A DNA stretch of 64,000 nt from Ruania halotolerans (GTDB lineage Bacteria > Actinomycetota > Actinomycetes > Actinomycetales > Beutenbergiaceae): contig NZ_CP088017.1 of the NCBI RefSeq assembly GCF_021049285.1, positions 2,367,380-2,431,379 on the forward strand. Direction: 5' to 3'. A model generated the notes under the pieces. The model did no database searches and was not told the DNA's origin. It saw only the letters and a program-made list of their open reading frames with translations. Shown piece after piece: positions 39,356-49,032 of the stretch; position 1 is the first letter of the stretch, and every line of letters begins with the position of its first letter. A program made the position numbers and the translations under genes.

Positions 39356-40390
39356 TCAGACCTTGGGTGCGATCGGCTGACCGCTCAAGGACCGGTAGGT
39401 GTAGGTGATCGCCACGACGCCCATCGGGGCCGTCAGGAACACCCCCAGGCCACAGGTGATGACAGTGGCGATGCCGAGGACGATAAGGAGCACGACCAGC
39501 AGCAGAGTCGGGCCCACGTTCTGCTGGACGAGTTGGAGGGAGGTCTTCAGCCCATCCATCCAGGAAACACCGCGGTCGATAATCGCCGACATCGTGAAGA
39601 TCAGCGCGATCGAAGCGACCAGGACCACCAGCGGACCGAGAACCGGGATCAGGTTGACCACACCGGAGCCAACGCCCCAGATCACGGCCCAGATGAGCGC
39701 GTTCTGCATATTCGGGACCTGGAAGACGTCACCGAAGCTTGGCTTGTTGCCCGCAGTCTCCCGCAGGCCGGCGTTCTGTGCGACGGCCTGGACGAATCCG
39801 AGGACGAGTGCGGAGAGGATGCCCGCAATCAGCCCCATCGCCGTGAACGACTGGGTGGCGGCGACATTGAAACTCCCGTTGGCGGCATCGAACACGGCCT
39901 GAGCACCCGGGTTCAACAGACTGACCAGCAAGGAGACGATGACGACCAGCACGGTCCCGAGGATCCACACGACGGGGTTCTGGATCACCGTCTTCCACGC
40001 ATAGCCCAGCACTGCGCCGAAGTTGAACTGCTGTGCAGATCCGGCGCCGTAGCCGCCCTGACCGTACTGCCCGGGGTTCACACCCGGTGCCGGCGGAGGG
40101 CCGCCGTATCCCGGGCCCGGCTGTCCGTACTGACCGGACTGCCCTGGTCCCGGCGGAGGGGGCGTCTGGAAGCCACCCTGCTCCGGCGACGGGTAGGCAC
40201 TCGGCGGCTGACCAGCCGCGCCGTAGGTCGGCGGCTGCTGGGGTGCCGCCGGCGGCGCCTGCGGGGGTTCCTGCTGCCCTGGTCCCGGCGGCGGCGGGGT
40301 ACCCGGCTGCTGCGGCGAACCGTCCGGCTGGGCGCTGTTCGGCTTATCGTCGGGACCCTGCGGGCCCTGCTCCGGTGGTTGCTGGCTCAT
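39356..40390 (-). CDS. Proline-rich multi-pass membrane protein, paralogue 2
   Basis: A 344-residue paralogue of the gene at 38045-39250. The N-terminal 120 residues are Pro/Gly/Gln-rich (PPPGPGQ and YGQ(P)G motifs) without the clear tandem array of its partner. The C-terminal domain has about five to six membrane helices: FGAVLGYAWKTVIQNPVVWILGTVLVVIVSLLVSL, a middle FGDVFQVPNMQNALIWAVIWG that matches the KIPNAGHVLLT segment of paralogue 1, and TLLLVVLLIVLGIATVITCGLGVFLTAPMGVVA. The ATG has GGGGAGAT upstream. Unknown function; probably one ancestral duplication. Confidence 0.8.
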   Translation of the reverse strand: MSQQPPEQGPQGPDDKPNSAQPDGSPQQPGTPPPPGPGQQEPPQAPPAAPQQPPTYGAAGQPPSAYPSPEQGGFQTPPPPGPGQSGQYGQPGPGYGGPPPAPGVNPGQYGQGGYGAGSAQQFNFGAVLGYAWKTVIQNPVVWILGTVLVVIVSLLVSLLNPGAQAVFDAANGSFNVAATQSFTAMGLIAGILSALVLGFVQAVAQNAGLRETAGNKPSFGDVFQVPNMQNALIWAVIWGVGSGVVNLIPVLGPLVVLVASIALIFTMSAIIDRGVSWMDGLKTSLQLVQQNVGPTLLLVVLLIVLGIATVITCGLGVFLTAPMGVVAITYTYRSLSGQPIAPKV

Positions 40391-40506
40391 ATCTCCCCAG
40401 ATCTGACTACGTCGGTTCCGTCACGGTGACGGCGACCACACCGTACCGGTTCCCCGCCTCTCGGGGCCATGGCCATGGTTTGACCACCACCTGGCGTGTC
40501 GGCCGC

Positions 40507-41715
40507 TCAGGTCAGCCGCCGCACCACGGTATCGGCGAGCAGGCGCCCGCGAAGCGTCAGGACCGCGCGCCCGCCAGCGGCTGCCTGAGCATCGATCAAC
40601 CCGTCGGCCACCAGATCAGGAAGCCGGGCGAGTAACTCCCGCCCCACCTCGAGACCGTCCGCCAGCCGCACGCCAAGGAGGATCCGCTCCACCTCACGAT
40701 CGTCGCGACTGAGGGTCTCACTGCCCGCCACAGGGAGCCGGCCACCGGCGAGCTGGGCCGCGTACGGCCGCGGGTGCTTGACGTTCCACCAGCGATGTCC
40801 GCCCACGTGCGAGTGCGCGCCAGGGCCGATCCCCCACCAGTCGGCGGAGCGCCAGTACGCGATGTTGTGCCTGCACCGGTCCGACGGTGTACGCGCGAAG
40901 TTGGAGATCTCGTACCAGTCGTAGCCGGCCCGGGCCAGGAGGGCGGCAGCGAGCTCGTACTTGTCCGCCTCATCGTCCGGGTCCGGCATCGGCAGCTCAC
41001 CACGGCGCACCTGTGCGGCCATCTTCGTCCCCTGCTCCACCACCAGGGCATACGCGGAGACGTGATCCGGTTCCAGCGCCACCACTGCGTCGATGGACCG
41101 CTGCCACTGCGCCAGGGTCTCCCCCGGCGCCCCGTAGATCAGGTCCAGGGAGACCGACAGCCCGGCCGCGCGTGCCCACCGGACCACCTGCGGTACCCGC
41201 TCCGGATCGTGCGTCCGATCCAGGGTGGCGAGAACCTCAGGCACCACGGACTGCATGCCGAACGAGACCCGGGTGAACCCGGCCTCGGCCAGCGCGGCGA
41301 GATCGCGGGCATCCACCGAGTCCGGGTTCGCCTCGGTGGTCACCTCGGCATCCGGTGCCACACCCCAGGTGCGCTCGACCGCCTCCAGCATCGAGGCCAA
41401 CTCACCCGGCGCCAGCAGCGTCGGTGTCCCCCCGCCCACGAACACCGTCCGCACCTCGCGCTGGGGCAGACCCGCCCCAGTCAGCGCCTGGGCCGCCAGC
41501 TCGATCTCCGTGATCGCCGTTGCCGCATAGTCCGAACGGCTGGCCCCCTCGCCGAGTTCGTCGGAGGTATAGGTGTTGAAATCGCAGTACCCGCACCGCA
41601 CCCGGCAGAACGGCACGTGCAGGTAGATACCGAAATCTCGCTGGTCGCCACCCTCGGCGACCGAGGGCGGAAGGAAACCCTCCACGGCCATCCCAGCGGC
41701 CGCCGTCGGGCTCAT
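40507..41715 (-). CDS. hemW: Radical SAM heme chaperone HemW
   Basis: A 402-residue radical SAM protein of the HemN/HemW group. HemW binds heme and passes it to target proteins; it is not the coproporphyrinogen oxidase itself. The iron-sulfur motif is CRVRCGYC (C-x3-C-x2-C, about 37-44), then [17 protein letters not shown] and [10 protein letters not shown]. The C-terminal domain includes [20 protein letters not shown] (HNxxYW heme-related motif of HemW). It overlaps lepA by 4 nt, as in many actinobacteria. Confidence 0.93.
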   Translation of the reverse strand: MSPTAAAGMAVEGFLPPSVAEGGDQRDFGIYLHVPFCRVRCGYCDFNTYTSDELGEGASRSDYAATAITEIELAAQALTGAGLPQREVRTVFVGGGTPTLLAPGELASMLEAVERTWGVAPDAEVTTEANPDSVDARDLAALAEAGFTRVSFGMQSVVPEVLATLDRTHDPERVPQVVRWARAAGLSVSLDLIYGAPGETLAQWQRSIDAVVALEPDHVSAYALVVEQGTKMAAQVRRGELPMPDPDDEADKYELAAALLARAGYDWYEISNFARTPSDRCRHNIAYWRSADWWGIGPGAHSHVGGHRWWNVKHPRPYAAQLAGGRLPVAGSETLSRDDREVERILLGVRLADGLEVGRELLARLPDLVADGLIDAQAAAGGRAVLTLRGRLLADTVVRRLT

Positions 41716-43577
41716 TTCTTGGATTCCTTGCCTCCCGCACCATCGGAGGAGAGTGCGGCGATGAAGGCCTCCTGAGGCACGTCCACCCGGCCGATGCTCT
41801 TCATCCGCTTCTTCCCCTCCTTCTGCTTCTCCAGGAGCTTGCGCTTACGGGAGATGTCACCGCCGTAGCACTTGGCGAGCACGTCCTTACGGATGGCGCG
41901 CACTGTCTCCCGGGCGATGATCCGTGATCCGACCGCGGCCTGAATGGGGACCTCGAACTGCTGCCGGGGAATGAGTTCCTTGAGCTTGGCGGTCATCATC
42001 ACGCCGTAGGAGTAGGCCTTGTCCCGGTGCACGATCGCGGAGAAGGCGTCCACCTGCTCGCCCTGCAACAGGATGTCCACCTTCACCAGGTTCGCCTCCT
42101 GGACCCCGGCCACGTCGTAGTCGAACGAGGCATACCCGCGGGTGCGCGACTTCAGTTGGTCGAAGAAGTCGAAGATGATCTCTCCCAGGGGCAGTGTGTA
42201 ACGCAACTCCACGCGTGACTCCGAGAGGTAGTCCATCCCCTCCATCGAACCCCGCCGGTTCTGTGCGAGTTCCATCACCGCACCCACGAACTCACTCGGA
42301 GTGAGGATGGTGGCCTTCACGATCGGCTCACGCACGGACGAGATCTTCCCGGCCGGGAACTCGCTCGGGTTGGTCACCACATGCTCAGTGCCGTCTTCCA
42401 TCGTGACGTCGTAGATCACGCTGGGTGCGGTGGAGATGAGGTCGAGGTTGTACTCACGCTCCAGGCGTTCCCGCACGATCTCCACGTGCAGCAGGCCCAG
42501 GTACCCGACCCGGAAACCGAACCCGAGCGCCACCGAGGTCTCCGGCTCGTACACGAGTGCCGCATCGTTGAGCTTGAACTTGTCAAGCGCATCGCGCAGC
42601 ACCGGGTAGTCGGAGCCGTCGATCGGGTAGAGACCGGAGTAGACCATCGGCTGCGGCTCCGCGTAACCACTCAGCGCATCGGTGGCCGGCTTGTGCGCGT
42701 TGGTGACCGTGTCACCCACCTTGGACTGGCGCACATCCTTCACACCGGTGATGAGGTACCCCACCTCTCCCACGCCCAGTCCCTTCGTGGGGTGCGGCTC
42801 GGGGATGGACGCACCGATCTCGAGCAGCTCGTGGGTGGCGCGGGTGCTCATCATGAGGATCTTCTCCCGCGGGGAGAGCTGGCCATCGATCACCCGGACG
42901 TAGGTGACCACACCGCGATAGGTGTCGTAGACGGAATCGAAGATCATCGCTCGGGCCGGGGCATCCGGGTCCCCCACCGGCGGGGGGATCTGCGCCACGA
43001 TCTGATCCAGGAGTTCGGTCACTCCGTCCCCCGTCTTACCGGAGACCCGCAGGCAGTCCTCCGGCTCTCCGCCGATCAGGGAGGCCAGCTCATCGGCGAA
43101 CCGCTCCGGCTGCGCGGCAGGGAGGTCGATCTTGTTCAGGACCGGGATGATCGCGAGATCGTTCTCCAACGCCAGGTACAGGTTCGCCAGGGTCTGAGCC
43201 TCGATGCCCTGCGCGGCGTCCACCAGCAGGATGGCGCCCTCACAGGCGGCCAGGGAGCGGGAGACCTCGTAGGAGAAGTCGACGTGCCCGGGGGTGTCGA
43301 TCATGTTCAGTGCGTAGGCCTGATCCTCGACCTGCCAGGGCATCCGCACGGCCTGGGACTTGATCGTGATGCCGCGCTCGCGTTCGATGTCCATCCGGTC
43401 CAGGTACTGGGCGCGCATGGCACGATCGGTGACCACGCCGGTCAACTGGAGCATCCGGTCGGCGAGGGTGGACTTGCCGTGATCGATGTGCGCGATGATG
43501 CAGAAGTTGCGCAGCAGCTCCGGCGCCGTGGCGCTGGGCGTGATCTGGGTGGCGGCGGCCGGCGTCGCGATGGGCAC
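41712..43577 (-). CDS. lepA: Elongation factor 4 (LepA)
   Basis: Ribosomal GTPase that can back-translocate stalled ribosomes and assists 30S biogenesis. 621 residues: G1 [10 protein letters not shown]2 region RGITIKS, G3 DTPGHVDF, G4 NKIDLP. EF-G-like domains follow, and the LepA-specific C-terminal domain is present ([23 protein letters not shown] and the Lys-rich end [25 protein letters not shown]). GTG start with GAGG upstream; divergent from the small membrane protein at 43703. Confidence 0.97.
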   Translation of the reverse strand: MPIATPAAATQITPSATAPELLRNFCIIAHIDHGKSTLADRMLQLTGVVTDRAMRAQYLDRMDIERERGITIKSQAVRMPWQVEDQAYALNMIDTPGHVDFSYEVSRSLAACEGAILLVDAAQGIEAQTLANLYLALENDLAIIPVLNKIDLPAAQPERFADELASLIGGEPEDCLRVSGKTGDGVTELLDQIVAQIPPPVGDPDAPARAMIFDSVYDTYRGVVTYVRVIDGQLSPREKILMMSTRATHELLEIGASIPEPHPTKGLGVGEVGYLITGVKDVRQSKVGDTVTNAHKPATDALSGYAEPQPMVYSGLYPIDGSDYPVLRDALDKFKLNDAALVYEPETSVALGFGFRVGYLGLLHVEIVRERLEREYNLDLISTAPSVIYDVTMEDGTEHVVTNPSEFPAGKISSVREPIVKATILTPSEFVGAVMELAQNRRGSMEGMDYLSESRVELRYTLPLGEIIFDFFDQLKSRTRGYASFDYDVAGVQEANLVKVDILLQGEQVDAFSAIVHRDKAYSYGVMMTAKLKELIPRQQFEVPIQAAVGSRIIARETVRAIRKDVLAKCYGGDISRKRKLLEKQKEGKKRMKSIGRVDVPQEAFIAALSSDGAGGKESKK

Positions 43578-43702
43578 GGGAGGGTCAACCTCGATCGGGT
43601 CGGTCAGTGGTCAGGGCTCTGCCTATCGTCCCATGGTTGGAGAGGCGGCCCCACATCGCCTGGTTAGGTGCCCGTCGGGCTCACGGGTGTGATGATGGGG
43701 TG

Positions 43703-44353
43703 GTGAGTGCACTTCCGGATTCCATCGGTGCCTTCGCCCGCGGTGTGGGGCGCGTCCTGCGGGTGCCCACCGGCGCGATGCTCGTGCTGGCGACGGCGGC
43801 CCTCACCCTGGCCACGCTGCTCGCCGTGGTCAATGCCGTCACCGCCGACACACTCACGGCCGGGCACGTGGTGGTACTGGCCCTGCCGGTAGTGCTGGCC
43901 GTACCGGTGGTGGTCTTCGCGATCCGCCGACGGCGGTGGTTCCGTCTGACCACTCGCTCGACCGGGCCGGTGGTCAGTACCGAGATCCTCAGCCCGGACG
44001 ATCTCGCCGACCGGGTGGAAGAGCAGATGCGCGGCCAGCCGGGTGCCGAGGATGTGCAGGTGGTGCTCGATGCGTTCACCGAGAGCCAGCTCCCGGCCGG
44101 CTACGGCGGCGGGCGGCGAGGGAGGGTGAACCGGTGGCTGGGTTCGGGCCGGCTCGGCGTCGTGGGCTACGCCCTGGGCCGGGTGGAGAAAGCCCAGCGC
44201 GCGCTGCTGGTGGCGGCAGGTGGCCCGGTGCAGGCGCCGTATTTGAGAGACGATCTGCGAATCAGCGGCCTCGCGCTGATCGGCACGCTCCTGGCCATCC
44301 CCCTGGCATCGCTCCTGGCAATCATCCTCGCGCTGGTGCTGCTCAGCAGCTGA
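43703..44353 (+). CDS. Small membrane protein of unknown function
   Basis: A 216-residue protein I do not recognise. Two membrane helices lie near residues 19-42 and 47-65, a soluble middle of about 110 residues contains LSPDDLADRVEEQMRG and VVLDAFTESQLPAGYGGGRRGRV, and a strongly hydrophobic C-terminal helix (about 190-214) ends the protein. GATGAT ends 6 nt before the GTG at 43703, so a leaderless start is likely; the GTG at 43700 is the alternative. Divergent from lepA and convergent with the transglutaminase gene (35 nt gap). Confidence 0.7.
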   Translation: MSALPDSIGAFARGVGRVLRVPTGAMLVLATAALTLATLLAVVNAVTADTLTAGHVVVLALPVVLAVPVVVFAIRRRRWFRLTTRSTGPVVSTEILSPDDLADRVEEQMRGQPGAEDVQVVLDAFTESQLPAGYGGGRRGRVNRWLGSGRLGVVGYALGRVEKAQRALLVAAGGPVQAPYLRDDLRISGLALIGTLLAIPLASLLAIILALVLLSS

Positions 44354-44388
44354 TGAACGAGGCGGGCCGGGCGGGTGTGCAGCGTGCG

Positions 44389-45231
44389 TCAGGCCTCTTG
44401 CGTGATGGTAACCTCCACGTGCTGGGTCGACTTCCCGCCCCCGGCGTACACGCCGCGGATCGGTGTGACATCGGGGTACTCCCGGCCGCGGCCCACCAGC
44501 ACATGGTGCTCCTCGACGGCGATCAGGTTCGTCGGGTCGAAACCGATCCACTCCCCGCACCAGTACTCGATCCACGCGTGGGATTCGCCGGTCACCGGGA
44601 CGCCGAGTTGCGCGCCATCGGTCTGCGGGTGCAGATAGCCGGAGACGTACCGCGTGGGGATATCCATATGGCGTAGCGCGCCGGCCACCAGATGCGCCAG
44701 ATCCTGGCACACGCCGTTGCGCGCGGCCCACGCCTCCGCTGCCCGCGTGTGCACCCCGGTGACGCCCGGCACATACTCCATCGCCTCGCGAACGCTCGTC
44801 GCCACCGCGGGCGCTGCCTCGGCCGGATCGCGGCTGCCGGCGGCAGCCCGCGCGAGCTCCATCAGATCGGGTGCGGGTTCGGTGGTGGCGGTGGTGGCGA
44901 GGTACTCGCTCATCCGGTCCCGAACCTCAGGTGATCGCAACGTGGCCCATCCTGCGGGGCTCGCCGATCGCACTGGGGCGATCACCTCCACCCGTGAGTC
45001 AGCCACGACCTCCAGGTCCTCGTGTGCACCGAGCGTTTCGAACGCCGTCACCGCCGAGCCCCAGTAGTCCCGGTACTCGGAGCTGTAGGTCGAGGGCGTC
45101 GCTCGCAGGCTCGCCTCCAGCACAGCCTGCCCGGGGAGCGTGGCGGGCCGCATCCGCACCTCGTTATAAGAGGCGGTGACCGTGCGGGCGTACTCGAATG
45201 TGGTGCGGTGCACGATGTGAAGTCGGCTCAC
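44389..45231 (-). CDS. Transglutaminase-like cysteine peptidase (third gene of ATP-grasp/alpha-E trio)
   Basis: A 280-residue cytoplasmic transglutaminase-fold protein with the intact triad: Cys in NGVCQDLAH (about 175), His in ESHAWIEYW, and Asp in GFDPTN. An N-terminal beta domain (LHIVHRTTFEYARTVTASYNEVRMRP) is standard for the family. It is encoded with an alpha-E protein and a circularly permuted ATP-grasp, a widely conserved trio proposed to make or cleave a peptide-like product. Its start overlaps the alpha-E stop by 4 nt. Confidence 0.9.
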   Translation of the reverse strand: MSRLHIVHRTTFEYARTVTASYNEVRMRPATLPGQAVLEASLRATPSTYSSEYRDYWGSAVTAFETLGAHEDLEVVADSRVEVIAPVRSASPAGWATLRSPEVRDRMSEYLATTATTEPAPDLMELARAAAGSRDPAEAAPAVATSVREAMEYVPGVTGVHTRAAEAWAARNGVCQDLAHLVAGALRHMDIPTRYVSGYLHPQTDGAQLGVPVTGESHAWIEYWCGEWIGFDPTNLIAVEEHHVLVGRGREYPDVTPIRGVYAGGGKSTQHVEVTITQEA

Positions 45232-46160
45232 AGTCGGTCTCCAATCCAGTCCTCGGCCACATCCGAGGGAAAGTAGCGCAACCGGATGGCATCGCTCGCC
45301 TCGGAGCAGCCCTCCTGTACCTGAACCATCTCGTCTGTGAGCGAGTTCAGCAGACTCAGCAACGGCTGATACTCCAGCCTCGAGCGGACTCGCCCGAGCA
45401 CCTTGCGGGCGTCTTCCTCACGCAGTCCGCGGCCGTCGATCGGGGCCAGCCGGTCCAGGCACCGCTCGGCCTGGTCCAGGGAGAACAGCACAGAACGCGG
45501 GAACAACCGGTCCAGGAGCAGGAATTCGGCTGCCAGTGCCTCAGAGTCCCGGCCTCGGTAGGTGCGCAAGAACGCCTCGTGTGCACCGCAGGAGCGCAGC
45601 AGCGTGGTCCAGCCAGGTCCGCTTCCCCCGGCGAGGGTGTGGCTGGCAACGAGGCGGGCGGTCATATCGGCGCGTTCGATGCTGCGCCCGAGCAGCAGGA
45701 ACTGCAGGGTCTCGTCCCGCCGGGTGGCGGCATCGGTGATCCCGCCCACGATCGCGGCGCGTTCACGTACCCAGGAGAAGTACTCGTGCGGGCTAGAGGC
45801 GCGGATCCGGCCGGGAAGTGCGTTCCAGGTGGAGTTCAGGCACTCCCACAGCTCCGAGGACAGCACCTCCCGGGCTCGACGGGCGTTCTCCCGCGCGGCC
45901 GCGAGCGCACCGGCGATGGAGCCGGGTGCGGTGCGGTCGTAGGCCAGCATGTCGAGCACGGTGGAGCGGGTTGCCTCCAGATCCTCCGGCGGTGACGGCG
46001 CACCCATCACGGTGAGCAGGGCACGGCAGGCGCCGTCCTCTTCCATCCAGGGGTCCTCAAGCAGATACTGCAGGTGCGCGTCAACGATGCGCGCCGTATC
46101 GTCCGCGCGCTCGACGTACCGGCCGATCCAGAACAGCGACTCCGCGATTCGGCTCAGCAT
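45228..46160 (-). CDS. Alpha-E domain protein
   Basis: A 310-residue all-helical alpha-E family protein. The N-terminus MLSRIAESLFWIGRYVERADDTARI is the family hallmark, with further conserved segments RDETLQFLLLGRSIERADMTARL and SVLFSLDQAERCL. Role unknown; it is always encoded near an ATP-grasp ligase and transglutaminase. The ATG at 46160 overlaps the ATP-grasp stop by 7 nt. Confidence 0.9.
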   Translation of the reverse strand: MLSRIAESLFWIGRYVERADDTARIVDAHLQYLLEDPWMEEDGACRALLTVMGAPSPPEDLEATRSTVLDMLAYDRTAPGSIAGALAAARENARRAREVLSSELWECLNSTWNALPGRIRASSPHEYFSWVRERAAIVGGITDAATRRDETLQFLLLGRSIERADMTARLVASHTLAGGSGPGWTTLLRSCGAHEAFLRTYRGRDSEALAAEFLLLDRLFPRSVLFSLDQAERCLDRLAPIDGRGLREEDARKVLGRVRSRLEYQPLLSLLNSLTDEMVQVQEGCSEASDAIRLRYFPSDVAEDWIGDRL

Positions 46161-47755
46161 CCGGGCCTCCGCGCGGTGAAGCGCCGCATCGGCGCCTGTT
46201 GTTGCTGCTGGTTCTGCTCGCGCACCTCGGTGTCGGTCGGATTGGCATCCTGACGGGTCCCTGCGGGTGTGCCCTGATCCGAGTGGGTACCGGCTGGTGG
46301 CACGGCGGGCCGAGCGCCCCGGCGTGCGGCACCGAGCACCCAGGTGTCCTTGGACCCGCCGCCCTGGGAGGAGTTGACCACCAGTTGGCCCTCGGCAAGT
46401 GCCACGCGGGTGAGCCCTCCGGGGAGCACCCAGACGTCGTCGCCGTCGTTGACGGCGAACGGGCGCAGGTCCACATGTCGTGGCCGCAGGGAGTCTCCGG
46501 CGAGGGTGGGCACAGTGGAGAGTTGCACCACGGGTTGCGCGATCCATCCGCGAGGATCGGCGCGCAACCGCGATCGCGCCTCATCCAGCTCAGCACGGGA
46601 GGCAGCCGGACCGATGATGATGCCTTTACCACCGGAGCCGTCCACGGGTTTGACGACGAGCTCATCGAGGCGGTCCAGCACCTCGGCGAGGGCTTCTGGT
46701 TCCTGAAGGCGCCAGGTGTCCACGTTGTTGAGCAGGGGCTCCTCACCGAGGTAATAGCGGATCAGATCCGGCAGGTAGGTGTAGGTGAGCTTGTCATCTG
46801 CGACCCCGTTGCCGACGGCGTTGGCGATGGTGACCGATCCGGCGCGGGCCGCGCCGAGCAGGCCGGGGCAGCCGAGCAACGAGTCCGGGCGGAAGACCAC
46901 CGGATCGATGAAGTCGTCGTCGACCCGCCGGTAGATCACGTCCACGCGGCGGCGCCCCTCAGTCGTGCGCATGTAGACCTTGCCGCCGGCGCAGAACAGG
47001 TCGCGGCCCTCCACGAGCTCGACCCCCATCAGCCGGGCCAGCAGGGAGTGCTCGAAGTAGGCGGAGTTGTACACCCCGGGTGTGAGCACCACCACCACCG
47101 GTTCATCTACTCCGGAGGGTGCGGCGGCGTGGAGCGCGTGCAGGAGGCGCCTGGGGTAGTCGGCCACGGGACGGATCCGCATGGTGGAGAACAACTCGGG
47201 GAAGGTTTGTGCCATCGCGCGCCGGTTGGAGAGCACGTAGCTGACCCCGCTCGGCACGCGCACGTTGTCCTCGAGGACGCGCCAACCACCGGCGCTGTCG
47301 CGGATCACGTCGACCCCGCTCACGTGCACCCGCACACCATTCGGTGGCTCGATTCCCCGGGCCGCCCGGGCGAAGTGCCCGGAGGAGACGATCAGGGAGC
47401 GGGGCAGGACGCCGTCGGCAATCGCCTGCTGGGGCCCGTACGCATCGGCGAGGAGCGCTTCCAGCCCGCGCACGCGCTGGGCGATCCCCGGTGCGAGCTC
47501 ATCCCACTCCTCGGCCGCGATCACCCGGGGTACGGAGTCCAGCGGGAACGGACGCTCCTCCCCACCGACGTCGAAGGTGACCCCCTGGGCGAGGTAGGAG
47601 CGCGCCAGCGCGTCGGCACGCACCCGTAGTTCGCCAGCGTTGAGGCTCCCCATGGTGCGATGCACGTGCTGGTAGGGGCCCCGCACCTGGTGCCCTGGTT
47701 CGACCATTTCGTCCCATGCCACGCCCTCGGGGTAGCCCTCGAACAGATCCGCCAT
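46154..47755 (-). CDS. Circularly permuted ATP-grasp protein
   Basis: A 533-residue circularly permuted ATP-grasp enzyme. Hallmarks: YRRVDDDFIDPVVFRPDSLLGCPGLL near 280-305, NAVGNGVADDKL, VVKPVDGSGGKGIIIGP (nucleotide-binding loop), ADPRGWIAQPVVQLST and RPFAVNDGDDVWVLPGGLTRVA. Such ligases form amide-type bonds using ATP; the substrate is unknown. The final 60 residues are low-complexity with a short Gln run. TAGCGT ends 7 nt upstream of the ATG, suggesting a leaderless message; the promoter is divergent from the PemK-like gene. Confidence 0.9.
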   Translation of the reverse strand: MADLFEGYPEGVAWDEMVEPGHQVRGPYQHVHRTMGSLNAGELRVRADALARSYLAQGVTFDVGGEERPFPLDSVPRVIAAEEWDELAPGIAQRVRGLEALLADAYGPQQAIADGVLPRSLIVSSGHFARAARGIEPPNGVRVHVSGVDVIRDSAGGWRVLEDNVRVPSGVSYVLSNRRAMAQTFPELFSTMRIRPVADYPRRLLHALHAAAPSGVDEPVVVVLTPGVYNSAYFEHSLLARLMGVELVEGRDLFCAGGKVYMRTTEGRRRVDVIYRRVDDDFIDPVVFRPDSLLGCPGLLGAARAGSVTIANAVGNGVADDKLTYTYLPDLIRYYLGEEPLLNNVDTWRLQEPEALAEVLDRLDELVVKPVDGSGGKGIIIGPAASRAELDEARSRLRADPRGWIAQPVVQLSTVPTLAGDSLRPRHVDLRPFAVNDGDDVWVLPGGLTRVALAEGQLVVNSSQGGGSKDTWVLGAARRGARPAVPPAGTHSDQGTPAGTRQDANPTDTEVREQNQQQQQAPMRRFTARRPGC

Positions 47756-47848
47756 GCCTTCGACGCTAACGCCCCGATGTGTCCGGCGCGTGTCGAACGA
47801 GGAGGGCGCAGGCTATTCCATGCTCGTGCGCCGATAGCCTGGGCTGCC

Positions 47849-48421
47849 ATGAGCATGCTGAGTCGCGCAGTGCGAGCGGTCGCCGGTCTCGCCGTGGAGA
47901 CGATCCGGCAACAGAATCGGCGGCGCCCGGTCCGTGACGGACCTCGACGAGGGCCCAGGGCCGGTGGATCATCCGGAGACGGTCGCTCCGGAGCTGGCCA
48001 GAGTCGCGCAGGGGTGCGCGAGTTCGACGGTGCACTGCCTGAGTTGAGCTACACACCCCGTTCCGAAGGCCGCCCTGATCCCGGCGAGGTGGTCTGGGCG
48101 TGGGTGCCCTATGACGAGGACGACCAGCGCGGCAAGGACCGGCCCGTCCTGATCATCGCCGAGCACTCGGGTGGCCTCCTCGGTCTGCAGCTGACCTCGA
48201 AGGACCATGACCGGGATGCCACTCAGGAGGCCCGCTGGGGCCGCTCCTGGGTCGATGTGGGTAGTGGCGGCTGGGACTCGCAGCGCCGCCCCTCGGAGGT
48301 ACGTCTGGACCGGGTGCTCTGGCTCGCCGACGACGCTGTCCGGCGCGAAGGCGCCGCATTGGAGCGTGCGCGCTTCGATGACGTGGCCGCGGCACTGCGT
48401 GAGCACCGACACGGCGACTGA
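47849..48421 (+). CDS. PemK/MazF-like protein without adjacent antitoxin
   Basis: A 190-residue protein whose C-terminal 120 residues match the PemK/MazF mRNA-interferase fold: PDPGEVVWAWVPYDEDDQRGKDRPVLII (start-proximal strand and the R-P-V motif) and GLQLTSKDHDRD. The N-terminal 65 residues are basic and low-complexity (RRGPRAGG-type), unlike small toxins. No antitoxin gene precedes or follows it; the neighbours are the ATP-grasp gene (divergent) and rpsT. It could be a domesticated regulator rather than a toxin. TAGCCT ends 8 nt before the ATG. Confidence 0.72.
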   Translation: MSMLSRAVRAVAGLAVETIRQQNRRRPVRDGPRRGPRAGGSSGDGRSGAGQSRAGVREFDGALPELSYTPRSEGRPDPGEVVWAWVPYDEDDQRGKDRPVLIIAEHSGGLLGLQLTSKDHDRDATQEARWGRSWVDVGSGGWDSQRRPSEVRLDRVLWLADDAVRREGAALERARFDDVAAALREHRHGD

Positions 48422-48434
48422 TTGGCCCCATGGC

Positions 48435-48443
48435 TGCTAGAAT
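48435..48443 (+). promoter_or_regulatory. rpsT extended -10 promoter
   Basis: TGCTAGAAT forms an extended -10 (TGn + TAGAAT). The transcription start would be near 48450, giving a 5'UTR of about 155 nt before rpsT, long enough for S20-linked leader regulation. The leader holds no recognised element beyond a 5-bp TTCGC/GCGAA hairpin at 48572-48585. Confidence 0.6.
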
Positions 48444-48604
48444 CGGGGGCTGGACATCAGCGCGGGATCACCGATGCTCGCGCGATAGCCGCCCATCGAC
48501 CCACCACTGGGCATCCCCACGCTCGGTCGGCGCGGTCATGGGACGCCCTCTACGACGTCATCAATGAGAGTTTCGCGCGAGCGAACGCACGAGAGAGTCA
48601 ACAC

Positions 48605-48865
48605 GTGGCAAACATCAAGTCCCAGATCAAGCGGATCCGCACCAACGAGAAGGCTCGCCTTCGGAACAAGAAGTACCGTTCCGAATTGAAGACCTACGCC
48701 CGCAAGGTGCGCGAGGCCGTGGCGGCCGGTGAGAAGGAGACCGCGGACGACGCACTGCGGACCGCAACCCGCAAGCTGGACAAGGCCGTGAGCAAGGGCG
48801 TGATTCACAAGAACCAGGCCTCGAACCGCAAGTCGGCCCTGGCCAAGCAGGTCGCCTCGCTCTGA
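48605..48865 (+). CDS. rpsT: 30S ribosomal protein S20
   Basis: 86-residue S20, a helical protein that binds 16S rRNA. The sequence begins [21 protein letters not shown] and ends in the usual Lys/Ala-rich helix ([19 protein letters not shown]). The GTG start has GAGAGAG upstream. Length and sequence are standard. A set of three 14-nt repeats follows the stop codon. Confidence 0.97.
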   Translation: MANIKSQIKRIRTNEKARLRNKKYRSELKTYARKVREAVAAGEKETADDALRTATRKLDKAVSKGVIHKNQASNRKSALAKQVASL

Positions 48866-48905
48866 GTCACCAGCACTAAGTCAGCAGCACTGAGTCACCA
48901 GGACT
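48864..48905 (+). repeat. Three tandem 14-nt repeats after rpsT
   Basis: Units GAGTCACCAGCACT, AAGTCAGCAGCACT and GAGTCACCAGGACT run head to tail, beginning inside the rpsT stop codon. They differ at two positions or fewer from one another's consensus. Function unknown. Confidence 0.7.
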
Positions 48906-48962
48906 GTCGCCGGGCCTGAACGCCAGGTGGGTGTCGAGACAGACCGGTGATCGGTGCGCCGT

Positions 48963-48993
48963 CGGCGCCGTACCCCGTGGGGGTGCGGCGCCG
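48963..48993. terminator. Bidirectional terminator between rpsT and the glycosyltransferase
   Basis: A 14-bp GC-rich stem (one G-U pair) with a 3-nt loop lies between convergent genes. A pyrimidine-rich TTCGCTTGTCT follows on the plus strand. Confidence 0.75.
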
Positions 48994-49032
48994 TTCGCTT
49001 GTCTGAGCCCTCGCAGGTCCGGCAGATCGCGC

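Noticed and set aside
47660-47848. Upstream extension of the PemK-like gene, which could have held an antitoxin
   Set aside because: The region is on the opposite strand to the ATP-grasp coding sequence end, and no ribosome site or antitoxin-like frame (AbrB, MazE, RHH) was found.
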